A stretch of DNA of 46,119 bases. It comes from Mycobacterium gordonae (GTDB lineage: Bacteria; Actinomycetota; Actinomycetes; Mycobacteriales; Mycobacteriaceae). The stretch covers positions 1 through 46,119 of the forward strand of contig NZ_LKTM01000336.1 in assembly GCF_001417955.2 (NCBI RefSeq). The letters are read 5' to 3'. This document shows, piece after piece, positions 39,862 through 46,119 of this stretch (the stretch's first letter is position 1; every line of letters begins with the position of its first letter). The notes under the pieces were generated by a model, which saw only the letters and a list, made by a program, of their open reading frames with translations, made no database searches and was not told the origin of the DNA. The translations under genes and the position numbers were made by a program.

Positions 39862-40707
39862 ATGGCCGACCGTCCCGTCACCCTGCTCGACAAGTCCGAC
39901 GTCCTGACGGGTCTGTTCGCCGTCTGGGATGACCTCGACGCATTACTGGGCGGATTGTCCGAGGCGGACTGGGAGAAGCCGAGCGCGCTGGCCGGCTGGG
40001 ACATCAAGGCCGTGGTTTCGCACATCATCGGCACCGAGTCGTTCCTGCAGGGCGTCAGTCCTCCCGAACCCGACATCGACGTCAAAGCGCTCGACCATGT
40101 GCGCAACGACATCGGGGTGATGAACGAGTGTTGGGTACGCCACCTCAGTGAGGAACCGGGCGCGCAGGTGCTGGAGAAGTTCCGCGAAGTCACCAGTGCG
40201 CGTCGAAAAGTATTGGAGGCCATGACCGACGAGCAGTGGAACGCGGTGTCCTTCACCCCGGCCGGGCCGGACAGCTACGGACGCTTCATGCGGATTCGGG
40301 TGTTCGACTGCTGGATGCACGAACAGGACATCCGGATCGGTCTGCAACGACCGTCGTCCGACAAGGAACTGCTCGGACCGGCGTTGCGGTTGTCGCTGGA
40401 CGAGGTCGAGACCTCGATGGGATTCGTTGTGGGCAAACTGGCGAAGGCGCCCGAAGGCTCGCGGGTCCTGTTCGACCTGACCGGCCCGCACGCGCGCCAG
40501 ATACGGGTCAGCGTGGACGGCCGGGCGCAACTGGTCGACGACTTCGGTGACGCGGAGCCGACCGCAACGATCCGCGTCGACGCTTTGCAGTTCACCCGGC
40601 TTGCCGGCGGTCGCTCGTTATGCCCCGCGCGCAGCCAAGACGTCGGACTCGACGGCGATCGGGACGTGGCGGGACGCATTGTCGAGCGAATCAACTTCGT
40701 TATTTGA
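39862..40707 (+). CDS. Mycothiol-dependent maleylpyruvate isomerase-like protein
   Basis: A 281-residue DinB-like protein of the TIGR03083 type. The metal ligands fit: His54 in WDIKAVVSHIIG and the later DCWMHEQDIR (His153, Asp156). The C-terminal part is a small alpha-beta domain resembling sterol-carrier folds (TIRVDALQFTRLAGGR). In Corynebacterium the founding member isomerises maleylpyruvate using mycothiol in gentisate breakdown; most mycobacterial relatives are uncharacterised mycothiol-dependent transferases. No gentisate pathway genes are adjacent, so the specific isomerase reaction is not implied. Confidence 0.82.
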   Translation: MADRPVTLLDKSDVLTGLFAVWDDLDALLGGLSEADWEKPSALAGWDIKAVVSHIIGTESFLQGVSPPEPDIDVKALDHVRNDIGVMNECWVRHLSEEPGAQVLEKFREVTSARRKVLEAMTDEQWNAVSFTPAGPDSYGRFMRIRVFDCWMHEQDIRIGLQRPSSDKELLGPALRLSLDEVETSMGFVVGKLAKAPEGSRVLFDLTGPHARQIRVSVDGRAQLVDDFGDAEPTATIRVDALQFTRLAGGRSLCPARSQDVGLDGDRDVAGRIVERINFVI

Positions 40708-40717
40708 CAATGCTTTT

Positions 40718-40734
40718 CGTCGCACGGAGCGACG
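40718..40734. terminator. Short hairpin after the isomerase-like gene
   Basis: CGTCGC and GCGACG pair around a five-base loop, 11 bp past the stop at 40707. It has no T tract and only six pairs, so termination is uncertain. The rest of the 137-bp gap to 40844 shows only the ribosome site AGGGAGG for the next gene. Confidence 0.3.
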
Positions 40735-40844
40735 TGGATCACACCTGGGATGAGGATGTTACTCGTCGGCCGAGATGGGTAGCCGACAGTTACGGGCGCC
40801 GTCGCGCCACCGAAATCCTCAAGACTCAGGGAGGTCTACAGATA

Positions 40845-41807
40845 ATGACTGCACCAGATACGACCAGACTGCTCGCGCAGCTTCGCACTCTGCTCGATCT
40901 GACGAATACCGAGATTCAGATTGCCGAAACCCGGGTGATTCAGGCTCGCACCGATGCGGTACGCCGCGAGCTGAGCCAGAACGCTGAGAATGGCCGCGAG
41001 CGAGCCGAAGCCATTCAGGCGAGGATTCGGGACCTGGGCGGCTACCCCGACGTGATCGGCCCATTCCTTGGTCGCGCTGCCGCGGCCGTCAAGGCGCTGA
41101 CCGAGCAGGCCGAGCCGTTTGACGAGGCACTGCTGGGTGACCTGGCGCTGGAAGACCAGCTGCTGGACCGCGCCCGCTACACCAAGGCGCTGGCGATCGC
41201 TGCCAAGAACAAGGACGTCGAGAACCTGGCCGACCGCCTGATCACCGCGCACACCGCGACGGTGGAATGGCTGACCACGGTGCTTGCCGAGGACGCCCTC
41301 GGCGGTCCGGCGGCGCTTCGTCGCACACCGGTGCAGATGGCTGCCGGCACCGCGGTGAAGCTGGTCAACCTGCCGGTGACCTGGTCGGCGCGCGGCATCG
41401 ACCGCGCTGTCGAGAGCCTGCGCACCGCCGGTCCCGCGTTCCGCGAGCTGGTGGAGCGAGGCGGAAACGCCGGCGAGATCGCTGCCAAGGCGCTGTCGGC
41501 CTCGCAGAACGCCGCGTTGCGGGCCGCCGAACGCGTCACCCGTAACGAGGGAGCCGACGGTGCCGCCGACGCGCTGCACGAGGGGCGTGAGACGGTGGGC
41601 GTCCTGGACGCCAGTGAGTTGCCGATCGCGAACTACGACGACCTGAACATCGGTGACGCCGTCGCCGCGATCAAGGACCTGACCACTCCTCGGGACGTCC
41701 GCGTCATCATCGCCTACGAGGAGGCGCACAAGGATCGTCAGCGGATCGTTTCCGCCGCGCAGACCCGCGTCGCCGCCATCGCCAAGGAGGCCGTCGGCAT
41801 CAGCTAG
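40845..41807 (+). CDS. Helical ferritin-like-domain protein, unknown function
   Basis: A 320-residue, almost entirely helical protein. The first half has the four-helix pattern of ferritin-like proteins, with acidic and His residues where metal ligands occur: TEIQIAETRVIQART, RERAEAIQARIRDLGG, ALEDQLLDRARYTKAL, and DRLITAHTATVEWLTTVL. The second half is Ala-rich and amphipathic. The ATG at 40845 is well supported by AGGGAGG, 11 bases upstream. I recognise it as a conserved mycobacterial family, but I do not know a function, and a diiron site is only suggested. A strong hairpin follows the stop. Confidence 0.7.
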   Translation: MTAPDTTRLLAQLRTLLDLTNTEIQIAETRVIQARTDAVRRELSQNAENGRERAEAIQARIRDLGGYPDVIGPFLGRAAAAVKALTEQAEPFDEALLGDLALEDQLLDRARYTKALAIAAKNKDVENLADRLITAHTATVEWLTTVLAEDALGGPAALRRTPVQMAAGTAVKLVNLPVTWSARGIDRAVESLRTAGPAFRELVERGGNAGEIAAKALSASQNAALRAAERVTRNEGADGAADALHEGRETVGVLDASELPIANYDDLNIGDAVAAIKDLTTPRDVRVIIAYEEAHKDRQRIVSAAQTRVAAIAKEAVGIS

Positions 41808-41822
41808 GCAGGATGTTTCGAT

Positions 41823-41856
41823 CGAGTCCCCCCGGTCCGCTAACCGGGGGGACTCG
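41823..41856 (+). terminator. Strong hairpin terminator
   Basis: A perfect 14-bp stem, CGAGTCCCCCCGGT pairing with ACCGGGGGGACTCG around the loop CCGCTA, 15 bp after the ferritin-like stop. It is the most stable hairpin in the window and separates this gene from ssrA. It lacks a long T tract, as many mycobacterial terminators do. Confidence 0.85.
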
Positions 41857-41971
41857 GTTGTCTGCGGCCGATGCGGCCGGGAAGATAAATGCGTTGCCGC
41901 TGGTTGATAGAGGCGTACCATTGGTTGTCCTGCCGGGAAACCGGTAGGGGTGCTCGAAGCAACAAAGACAA

Positions 41972-42336
41972 GGGGCTGAACGGTTTCGACTTCGCGCATC
42001 GAATCAAGGGAAGCGTGCCGGTGCAGGCAAGAGACCACCGTAAGCGTCGTTGCAACCATATAAGCGCCGATTCACATCAGCGCGACTACGCTCTCGCTGC
42101 CTAAGCGACAGCTAGTCTGTCGGACCGGGAACGCCCTCGCCCCGGACCCCGGCATCAGCTAGAGGGATCAACCGATGAGTTCGGTCGCGGGACTCATCGG
42201 GACACCAACAGCGACTGGGATCGTCATCCTGGCTAGTTCGCGTGACCAGGAGATCCGAGCAGAGACATAGCGGACTGCGCACGGAGAAGCCTTGAGGGAA
42301 TGCCGTAGGACCCGGGTTCGATTCCCGGCAGCTCCA
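41972..42336 (+). ncRNA. ssrA: tmRNA (SsrA)
   Basis: Begins GGGGCTGA and ends GGTTCGATTCCCGGCAGCTCCA, with the 5' GGGGCTG pairing to the 3' CAGCTCC (one G-U) as acceptor stem and a normal T arm. The tag reading frame is 42066-42104: resume codon GCC, then ADSHQRDYALAA and TAA, the mycobacterial tag ending in the ALAA degron. CCA is not fully encoded at the 3' end. It rescues stalled ribosomes with SmpB (37133-37612). The 5' end is defined by RNase P processing; the promoter upstream was not resolved. The 3' end is also the attachment site of the integrated element to the right. Confidence 0.96.
42310..42336 (+). other. Probable left attachment site in the ssrA 3' end
   Basis: The T arm and acceptor 3' strand of tmRNA lie directly before an integrase gene that starts 91 bp downstream and points away. 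This is the classic layout of a tyrosine-integrase element that rebuilt the RNA gene's end. I searched by eye for a second copy of the GGTTCGATTCCCGGCAGCTC segment to the right and did not find one before 46119, so the element extends beyond the window. Confidence 0.6.
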
Positions 42337-42414
42337 CAAAAGAAGATGCAGGTCAAGGTATAAAAGCTAGGCCTCAGGCACTTTTACGTCAACATGGGGT
42401 CAACAGGCCAGCGT

Positions 42415-42420
42415 TATGAT
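42415..42420 (+). promoter_or_regulatory. -10 element of the integrase promoter (leaderless)
   Basis: TATGAT, six bases before the ATG at 42427. It decides the start: the in-frame ATG at 42394 lies upstream of this promoter and would not be transcribed from it. Confidence 0.65.
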
Positions 42421-42426
42421 GCCTCC

Positions 42427-43542
42427 ATGGCGTCGCTGCGCACACGGTCCCGCAAAGACAAGTCAACCTACTACGCGGTCCTCTACCGGCATGGCGGCAA
42501 GCAGACCTCGACCAGCTTCGAGGACTTCGAGACAGCCGAGAAGTTCATGGGACTGGTCGACCGCGTCGGCCCGATGAAGGCACTATCGTCCATCGGCTCC
42601 GACCCGGCGCTGTCGACTATGACCGTTGGCGAGTGGGTCGAACGGTACATCGACCACCGCACCGGCTTGGCGAAGTCGACGCTTGCGGACTATCGGTCGT
42701 ATCTCAAGAACGACATCGCTCCGACCCTCGGCCCGATCCCGTTGTCGGCGTTGACGAGGGAGGACGTAGCCAAGTGGTGCCAGGCCATGGCCGACGGAGG
42801 GAGTTCGGGCAAGACGATCTCAAACAAGACTGCCTTCCTGGCATCTGCGTTGAGTTCGGCGGTCGAGGCCGGTCGCATTCAGGCGAACCCTGCCTCCGGG
42901 CATCGCGCCCCACGCACTGAGAAGAAGGACATGGTGTGCATGTCCCGCGCCGAGCTTGGCAAGCTCCTCGAAGCCGTCACTGAGCATTGGCGACCGCTGG
43001 TCGAGTTTCTGGTCGTCTCAGGTGCACGGTGGGGTGAGGTGACGGCCTTGCGCCCGTCCGACATCGACGTGGACAACGGCACCGTGCGCATCACGCGGGC
43101 CTGGAAGCGCACCTACGCCGTTGGCGGGTACGAACTCGGAGCTCCAAAGACCACGCGGTCGGTGCGGACCATCAGCGTCCCGAAGTCGACCCTGGCCAAG
43201 CTCGACTTGACCAAGGAATGGGTCTTCACCAACAAGTCGGGCGGCCCGGTTCGAGGCAATGGATTTCATGAGAGGGTGTGGCAGCCTGCCGTGGAGCGGG
43301 TCTGGCCCAGTGCCGATGACGAAAGCCAGCGGGTACCGTCGCAGACCACGGTGCGGCACCCGCGTATCCATGACTGCAGGCACACTTGCGCCTCCTGGCT
43401 CATCGCTGCCGGGGTTCCGATGGCGACAGTGAGCCGCCACCTCGGTCACGAATCGATCCAGACGACCATTAATCTCTACACCCATTTGGATCGCAGCAAT
43501 ATGCAGGTCGCCTCGGAGGCTATGGAGAGGATTCTTCGCTGA
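42427..43542 (+). CDS. int: Tyrosine recombinase / site-specific integrase
   Basis: A 371-residue integrase. An N-terminal arm-binding domain (TYYAVLYRHGGKQTSTSFEDF) is followed by a SAM-like core-binding domain (TVGEWVERYIDHRTGLAKSTLADYRSYL region, about 66-160) and the catalytic domain. Catalytic residues: Arg201 in GARWGE, probable Lys241, His315 and Arg318 in HDCRHT, His341 in HLGHES and the nucleophile Tyr351 in NLYTHLD. It is complete. Position next to ssrA implies recombination at the tmRNA 3' end. The leaderless start is supported by TATGAT at 42415. Confidence 0.95.
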   Translation: MASLRTRSRKDKSTYYAVLYRHGGKQTSTSFEDFETAEKFMGLVDRVGPMKALSSIGSDPALSTMTVGEWVERYIDHRTGLAKSTLADYRSYLKNDIAPTLGPIPLSALTREDVAKWCQAMADGGSSGKTISNKTAFLASALSSAVEAGRIQANPASGHRAPRTEKKDMVCMSRAELGKLLEAVTEHWRPLVEFLVVSGARWGEVTALRPSDIDVDNGTVRITRAWKRTYAVGGYELGAPKTTRSVRTISVPKSTLAKLDLTKEWVFTNKSGGPVRGNGFHERVWQPAVERVWPSADDESQRVPSQTTVRHPRIHDCRHTCASWLIAAGVPMATVSRHLGHESIQTTINLYTHLDRSNMQVASEAMERILR

Positions 43543-44007
43543 GTACGCGTACTGCTCTCGGCGAAGGCAGTCTTCTTCCGCAACCCGTCCGCGAGGTGGG
43601 CGGCTTCAGCGGAATCGGTATTCGACAGTTGACGACACCATTCGTCCTGACACCGTGGAGTGCAGCCAGCCATGCTTGCAGCCCTACATGCTTTTCATGC
43701 CTGCATGGTTACATGTGAAACACATTGTCAGTAAACAATTTTGGTGAATTTGGCGATCAGATCTTACTTGCGGAGTAAGCATCCGTGCGTGTAGCGTCAT
43801 GGGTGGAGAACCGAATGCAGCCTTTCGGCTTGAGGTGGATTAATCACCGCCCGGGACGCACCAGATCATCGGAGCCAGGTCGTGCTGGTCGGCATCCGAT
43901 GGCGTGATTCGAAATGGCCAGCGCATCAAACGGTCAGAGCACGCCATTTGCATTGAATCGACACCCCCGCGTTGTCGTCTCATGCCAGCATTTCCGGAGT
44001 CCGGCCC
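43543..44007. other. Gene-free region of the element with repeated CATGC motifs
   Basis: A 465-bp stretch without a credible gene. It holds a 12-bp palindrome (AGTACGCGTACT at 43542-43553), then CATGC at 43671, 43687 and 43696, inverted GCATG at 43703, and ACATGT at 43711, followed by an AT-rich tract and the inverted repeat at 43763-43779. The clustering suggests recombinase arm sites or operators for element control, and possibly promoters for the downstream genes. A 14-codon frame at 43799 is too short to call. Confidence 0.5.
43763..43779. promoter_or_regulatory. Inverted repeat resembling the fadE24 palindrome
   Basis: CTTACT and AGTAAG flank TGCGG. The longer context GATCTTACT...GGAGTAAGC shares both half-sites with the palindrome at 16812-16833 but with one extra central base. 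It lies 20 bp before a possible -10 (TAGCGT at 43792) in the gene-free region. Confidence 0.45.
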
Positions 44008-44226
44008 GTGTCCAGCACTACCTGTGTCCGCGCTCATCGAGCCCGAGTCGCAGCACTAACCCGTCACCGCGATCATTCCGACCCCGAGTTGGCCGAGGCC
44101 CGCGAGCGGCTGCACGAGGAAGTGTTCGTTGCCGCCGTAGAGCGTGCCCTCCGGTCAGCGCTACCGATCCGGCCCGAGATCCGTGAGCGGGTCCTTCTGC
44201 TGCTGGCAGCTGGAGCCGTCGCATGA
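44008..44226 (+). CDS. Small element protein upstream of the excisionase
   Basis: A 72-residue, helical, charged protein: an N-terminal AHRARVAALTRHRDHSDPELAEARERL segment (residues about 9-35; key pattern AALTRxR..DPEL) and a C-terminal LPIRPEIRERVLLLLAAGAV. I associate this pattern with small proteins found directly upstream of excisionase genes in actinobacterial integrative elements. The GTG at 44008-44010 has GGAG nine bases before it; a TTG 36 bp upstream is an alternative. Its stop overlaps the next ATG (ATGA). Function unknown. Confidence 0.65.
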   Translation: MSSTTCVRAHRARVAALTRHRDHSDPELAEARERLHEEVFVAAVERALRSALPIRPEIRERVLLLLAAGAVA

Positions 44227-44492
44227 GCAACTTCAAGACCTACAGCATCGACGAAGTAGCAGAGGGTCTTGACTGCACGCCGCGCTGGCTCACGGAGCAA
44301 GTGCGGTCGGGTAGGTTTCCTGCAATCAAGATCGCCCGACATTGGCGTTTCACAAGCGCGGATGTTGAGGCGATTTTTAGCCTGTGCGCCAACAACTTTG
44401 ATAGAGGAGCGGGAGGCTCCGTCACTGTCCCCGGCGTCGCCCGAATTGTCGGTCTCACTCCGCGTAGCCGTAGGCGGGTGCTGGGCCTGTGA
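44223..44492 (+). CDS. xis: Excisionase-like helix-turn-helix protein
   Basis: An 89-residue DNA-binding protein. The N-terminal 55 residues read as a MerR/AlpA-like winged helix: TYSIDEVAEGLDCTPRWLTEQ for the helix-turn-helix and FPAIKIARHWRFTSADVEAIF for the wing and last helix. This is the usual form of excisionases (recombination directionality factors) of actinobacterial elements. The C-terminal tail has VPGVARIVGLTPRSRRR, a possible second weak DNA-contacting segment. It is coupled to the upstream small gene by ATGA. It would direct Int toward excision; a regulator role is the alternative. Confidence 0.75.
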   Translation: MSNFKTYSIDEVAEGLDCTPRWLTEQVRSGRFPAIKIARHWRFTSADVEAIFSLCANNFDRGAGGSVTVPGVARIVGLTPRSRRRVLGL

Positions 44493-44756
44493 TTGCTCCG
44501 AGGTACACGGAGGATGGGCTATTGGCCATGTCGCCCCGGCCGCTCAACATTAGGGCTCATTCGGAAAGCTTGGCTGTCCTGCGGGTTGGTCAGTTCAGCC
44601 CACATGTGTGTCCTGAGCCGAGACACCGTGCACCAGCCCGCATGTACAGCAGGCCTCCTTGACCTGTCATTCGCATGTCCACAAAGAGTGATGCCCTCGG
44701 CTGCAACCGAAGGCATCGGACCCCTGAAATCTCACCCAGCGCAGAGGATCTCCCTG
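44493..44756. other. Gap between excisionase and winged-helix gene
   Basis: 264 bp. The frame of the next gene stays open through it, but the reading has no coding character (many Cys, Trp and Arg in low-quality order). ATG codons at 44691 and 44757 are both possible starts for the next gene. No hairpin or known site was seen. Confidence 0.4.
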
Positions 44757-45524
44757 ATGTTAGCGGATTCGAACGCTCCCCGGACAGGGGCGCGGCTGAA
44801 CCGTGCCCGGAAAGGCGCTTCTGACGAGACTGCCGCAGAAAGCATTTCGATCAACCGCGCTTTGCCGCCGTGGGCAATGTCAGCCCTGCGGACCGGAATT
44901 GAGTGCAGGAAGCCCGACCTCCGCAAGGTTTGGGGCCTGTTTGTCGCTATCGCCATGTCCTGCCAGCGACGTGGCTGGACCCAAGTGCAGTACGTCGAGG
45001 AAATGTGGTCGCGGGAAACCCGGTTATTCGCCCGAGGCGAGAGGGTCTTTGGTCACTGGCCGTTGATGATTCAACTGCTGACCGGCGTCAAGGGCAACTC
45101 GAAGCGTGCTCAGCGACAAATCGACCGAGCCTGGGCCACGGCTAGTGAAAACCTTAAACGCGAGGGCACGCTCAAGCCCATCGATGAGTACATGACAGAC
45201 CTGATCGGGGCGGCATACGCCTGGGAGGACCGCCTCGATGACGACGTGGACAACCTGTCGGACACCCAGAAGCAGGTAATGCGCTATGTCATTACGTCAG
45301 TACAGAAGAGACGTAACTCCAAGGTCACCTGTCCCTGCCGCGAGGTCGGTGCCATCGTCGGCATCCCGCATAGCTCTGCCAGTAACACCCTGAAGGAGTT
45401 GGCCAAGAGGGGATTTCTGGTCCTGCATGACTCTGGGTCCTACTCCGAGAATCCAAAGAACCGGAAGGCGGCGATCTATTCCCTTTCCGACCCGTTTGAA
45501 CTCGCCCATGGAGGCCGTCAGTGA
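44757..45524 (+). CDS. Winged-helix protein, possible replication initiator of the element
   Basis: A 255-residue protein, taken from the ATG at 44757 with AGAGGA upstream (ATG 44691 is an alternative). The middle part has LRKVWGLFVAIAMSCQRRGWT and a Trp/Arg-rich segment. The C-terminal region LSDTQKQVMRYVITSVQKRRN, then VGAIVGIPHSSASNTLKELAKRGFLVL, is a clear winged helix, followed by a polar end. The layout, after the excisionase and with a C-terminal winged helix, suits a plasmid-type replication or partition protein, but I cannot name a family. A transcription regulator is the main alternative. A perfect inverted repeat follows 11 bp after the stop. Confidence 0.65.
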   Translation: MLADSNAPRTGARLNRARKGASDETAAESISINRALPPWAMSALRTGIECRKPDLRKVWGLFVAIAMSCQRRGWTQVQYVEEMWSRETRLFARGERVFGHWPLMIQLLTGVKGNSKRAQRQIDRAWATASENLKREGTLKPIDEYMTDLIGAAYAWEDRLDDDVDNLSDTQKQVMRYVITSVQKRRNSKVTCPCREVGAIVGIPHSSASNTLKELAKRGFLVLHDSGSYSENPKNRKAAIYSLSDPFELAHGGRQ

Positions 45525-45535
45525 GCTTCCATGCC

Positions 45536-45575
45536 TTGGACATAGGAAACCCCTGGGAAGTACTCCTATGTCCAA
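45536..45575 (+). terminator. 12-bp perfect inverted repeat after the winged-helix gene
   Basis: TTGGACATAGGA pairs with TCCTATGTCCAA across 16 bases. It starts 11 bp past the stop, so a terminator is the simple reading. The AT-rich, long arms and the wide loop also suit a binding site for the protein just encoded, or an origin element. Confidence 0.55.
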
Positions 45576-46059
45576 AGTCAACAGGGCACTGCTCATCCTT
45601 TGAGAAAGAAATTGAGATGACGAGAAAGGCGTCCATGACATGTTCACGTCCGATACGGAGACGAACCCGTCCCGTCGAGCCGAAAGTGATCCGCTGATGG
45701 CGCGCAGAAGGACTCGGCGCAGCCGCGGTATTACTGACAATGAGCTTCTGGCTTCCGGCTGGGGCGAATTGAAGGGCACGGCAATGGTTAAGACCCGGCA
45801 AATACCATTTCCGACTTGCACAGCACCATTCAGCACCCGTCACCGCACTTTATGCGAGCGGCGCGGGCGCTGGTTCGAGGGGGCGACGACGTACAGTTTC
45901 GCTCAGACTTCTCGGGCGCGCTGCATAGCTGGTGCGAGCCCCACCGATTACCCCCGCTGCGGTTGCAAAGCCAATTGTCAGGGGCGAGCGACCAGAGCCC
46001 CCCGTCTGCCTCGAGTGTCACCTGATGCTCGCGGAAGGGTGCTGGTGGCTATGACAGTT
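45576..46059. other. Region without a confident gene
   Basis: About 480 bp. A 140-codon frame (45640-46062) and a 69-codon frame (45816-46025) overlap in different phases, and neither resembles a protein I know. A short frame near the end (45932-46054) looks slightly better. Base composition is less GC-rich than the chromosome. Confidence 0.4.
45932..46054 (+). CDS. Possible 40-residue Cys-containing small protein
   Basis: A GTG-started frame whose product ends VRGERPEPPVCLECHLMLAEG and three more aromatic or Leu residues. The CLECH pair resembles half of a zinc ribbon, a feature of tiny proteins in actinobacterial elements. There is no visible ribosome site, so this is tentative. Confidence 0.25.
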   Translation: MRAPPITPAAVAKPIVRGERPEPPVCLECHLMLAEGCWWL

Positions 46060-46119
46060 TGATTCAGGACCGGTGTGACGGCCTGATTCAGGACCACCTT
46101 CTTTCAGACCGGTGTGTTG
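46060..46119. repeat. Tandem copies of a TGATTCAGGACC motif at the window end
   Basis: TGATTCAGGACC occurs at 46060-46071 and 46084-46095, and a related TTTCAGACCGGTGTG at 46102-46116 repeats the ACCGGTGTG that follows the first copy. Multiple short repeats at an edge are typical of IS21-type insertion sequence ends. The transposase would lie beyond the window. Confidence 0.5.

Larger units (their letters stand above)
42337..46119. mobile_element. Integrated genetic element at ssrA (right end not in window)
   Basis: The segment after ssrA differs from the chromosome: it holds an integrase, an excisionase-like gene, a small element-type gene and a winged-helix gene, all on the plus strand, with long gene-free and more AT-rich stretches (for example 43680-43780). 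No capsid, tail, lysis or conjugation gene is visible in 3.8 kb, so the type (prophage, satellite or integrative plasmid) cannot be settled. Confidence 0.75.

Noticed and set aside
42112..42356. Minus-strand reading frames over the tmRNA
   Set aside because: They are antisense to a structured RNA with a recognisable tag and acceptor stem and have no ribosome site.
42394..42426. Longer integrase start at ATG 42394
   Set aside because: A TATGAT promoter element at 42415 lies between this ATG and 42427, and the extra 11 residues do not look like integrase sequence.
45640..46062. 140-codon frame at the right end as a gene
   Set aside because: Arg/Cys-rich composition, no ribosome site and two competing overlapping frames; nothing recognisable.
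1..46119. CRISPR arrays, tRNA or rRNA genes
   Set aside because: No regularly spaced direct repeats and no cloverleaf or rRNA signature were seen apart from the tmRNA.

Overview
The window is a piece of a high-GC mycobacterial chromosome, most like a non-tuberculous Mycobacterium/Mycolicibacterium. Evidence: a DosR-DosS locus with tgs1, two PPE proteins of the SVP class, FprA, mycobacterial-type FtsE/FtsX/SmpB, a 13E12-type HNH protein, a mycothiol-dependent isomerase homologue and a tmRNA whose tag reads ADSHQRDYALAA. From memory of the M. tuberculosis H37Rv gene order, the backbone follows Rv3143 down to Rv3100c, with several blocks added or missing.

Left third (1-9.6 kb): the 3' end of a Gly/Ala/Pro-rich protein gene, then about eleven minus-strand genes packed with 1-4 bp overlaps. 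They encode a homogentisate-dioxygenase-like cupin, an alpha/beta hydrolase, a class III CoA-transferase, an HMG-CoA-lyase-like enzyme, a TetR regulator, an acyl-CoA dehydrogenase, a phosphotransferase, a DUF6285 protein, a SnoaL-like protein, a YceI protein and a receiver-only response regulator. A 28-bp inverted repeat in front of the first gene is the likely operator. This looks like an inducible degradation operon whose substrate is unknown.

Middle (9.6-20.6 kb): fadB4, an AcuI-like reductase, an aldo/keto reductase, an amidohydrolase with a divergent TetR gene, the acyl-CoA dehydrogenase pair fadE24-fadE23 behind a perfect 22-bp palindrome, hisN, a small membrane protein and two overlapping PPE genes, the second of which resembles PPE51.

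Dormancy block (20.5-28.2 kb): universal stress protein, dosR, dosS, a nitroreductase, tgs1, a group III truncated haemoglobin placed 2 bp after tgs1, a flavin-binding split-barrel protein and a second nitroreductase. DosR-box-like sites precede the stress gene (two), tgs1 and the second nitroreductase. The genes form a hypoxia/NO response module: sensing, triacylglycerol storage and redox or gas handling.

Right-middle (28.3-42.3 kb): the 13E12 HNH protein, a small membrane protein, an AGPS-like flavoprotein, fprA, then prfB-mscS family-Pro/Thr-rich membrane protein-ftsE-ftsX-smpB, a Cdc48-like AAA+ ATPase overlapping a TPR membrane protein, a mycothiol-dependent isomerase homologue, a ferritin-like helical protein, a strong hairpin terminator and ssrA (tmRNA).

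Right end (42.3-46.1 kb): an integrated element inserted at the 3' end of ssrA, with a leaderless tyrosine integrase, a small conserved-looking protein, an excisionase-like HTH protein and a winged-helix protein with replication-initiator character. The last 60 bp carry tandem copies of a TGATTCAGGACC motif that may be the end of an insertion sequence. The distal attachment site lies outside the window.
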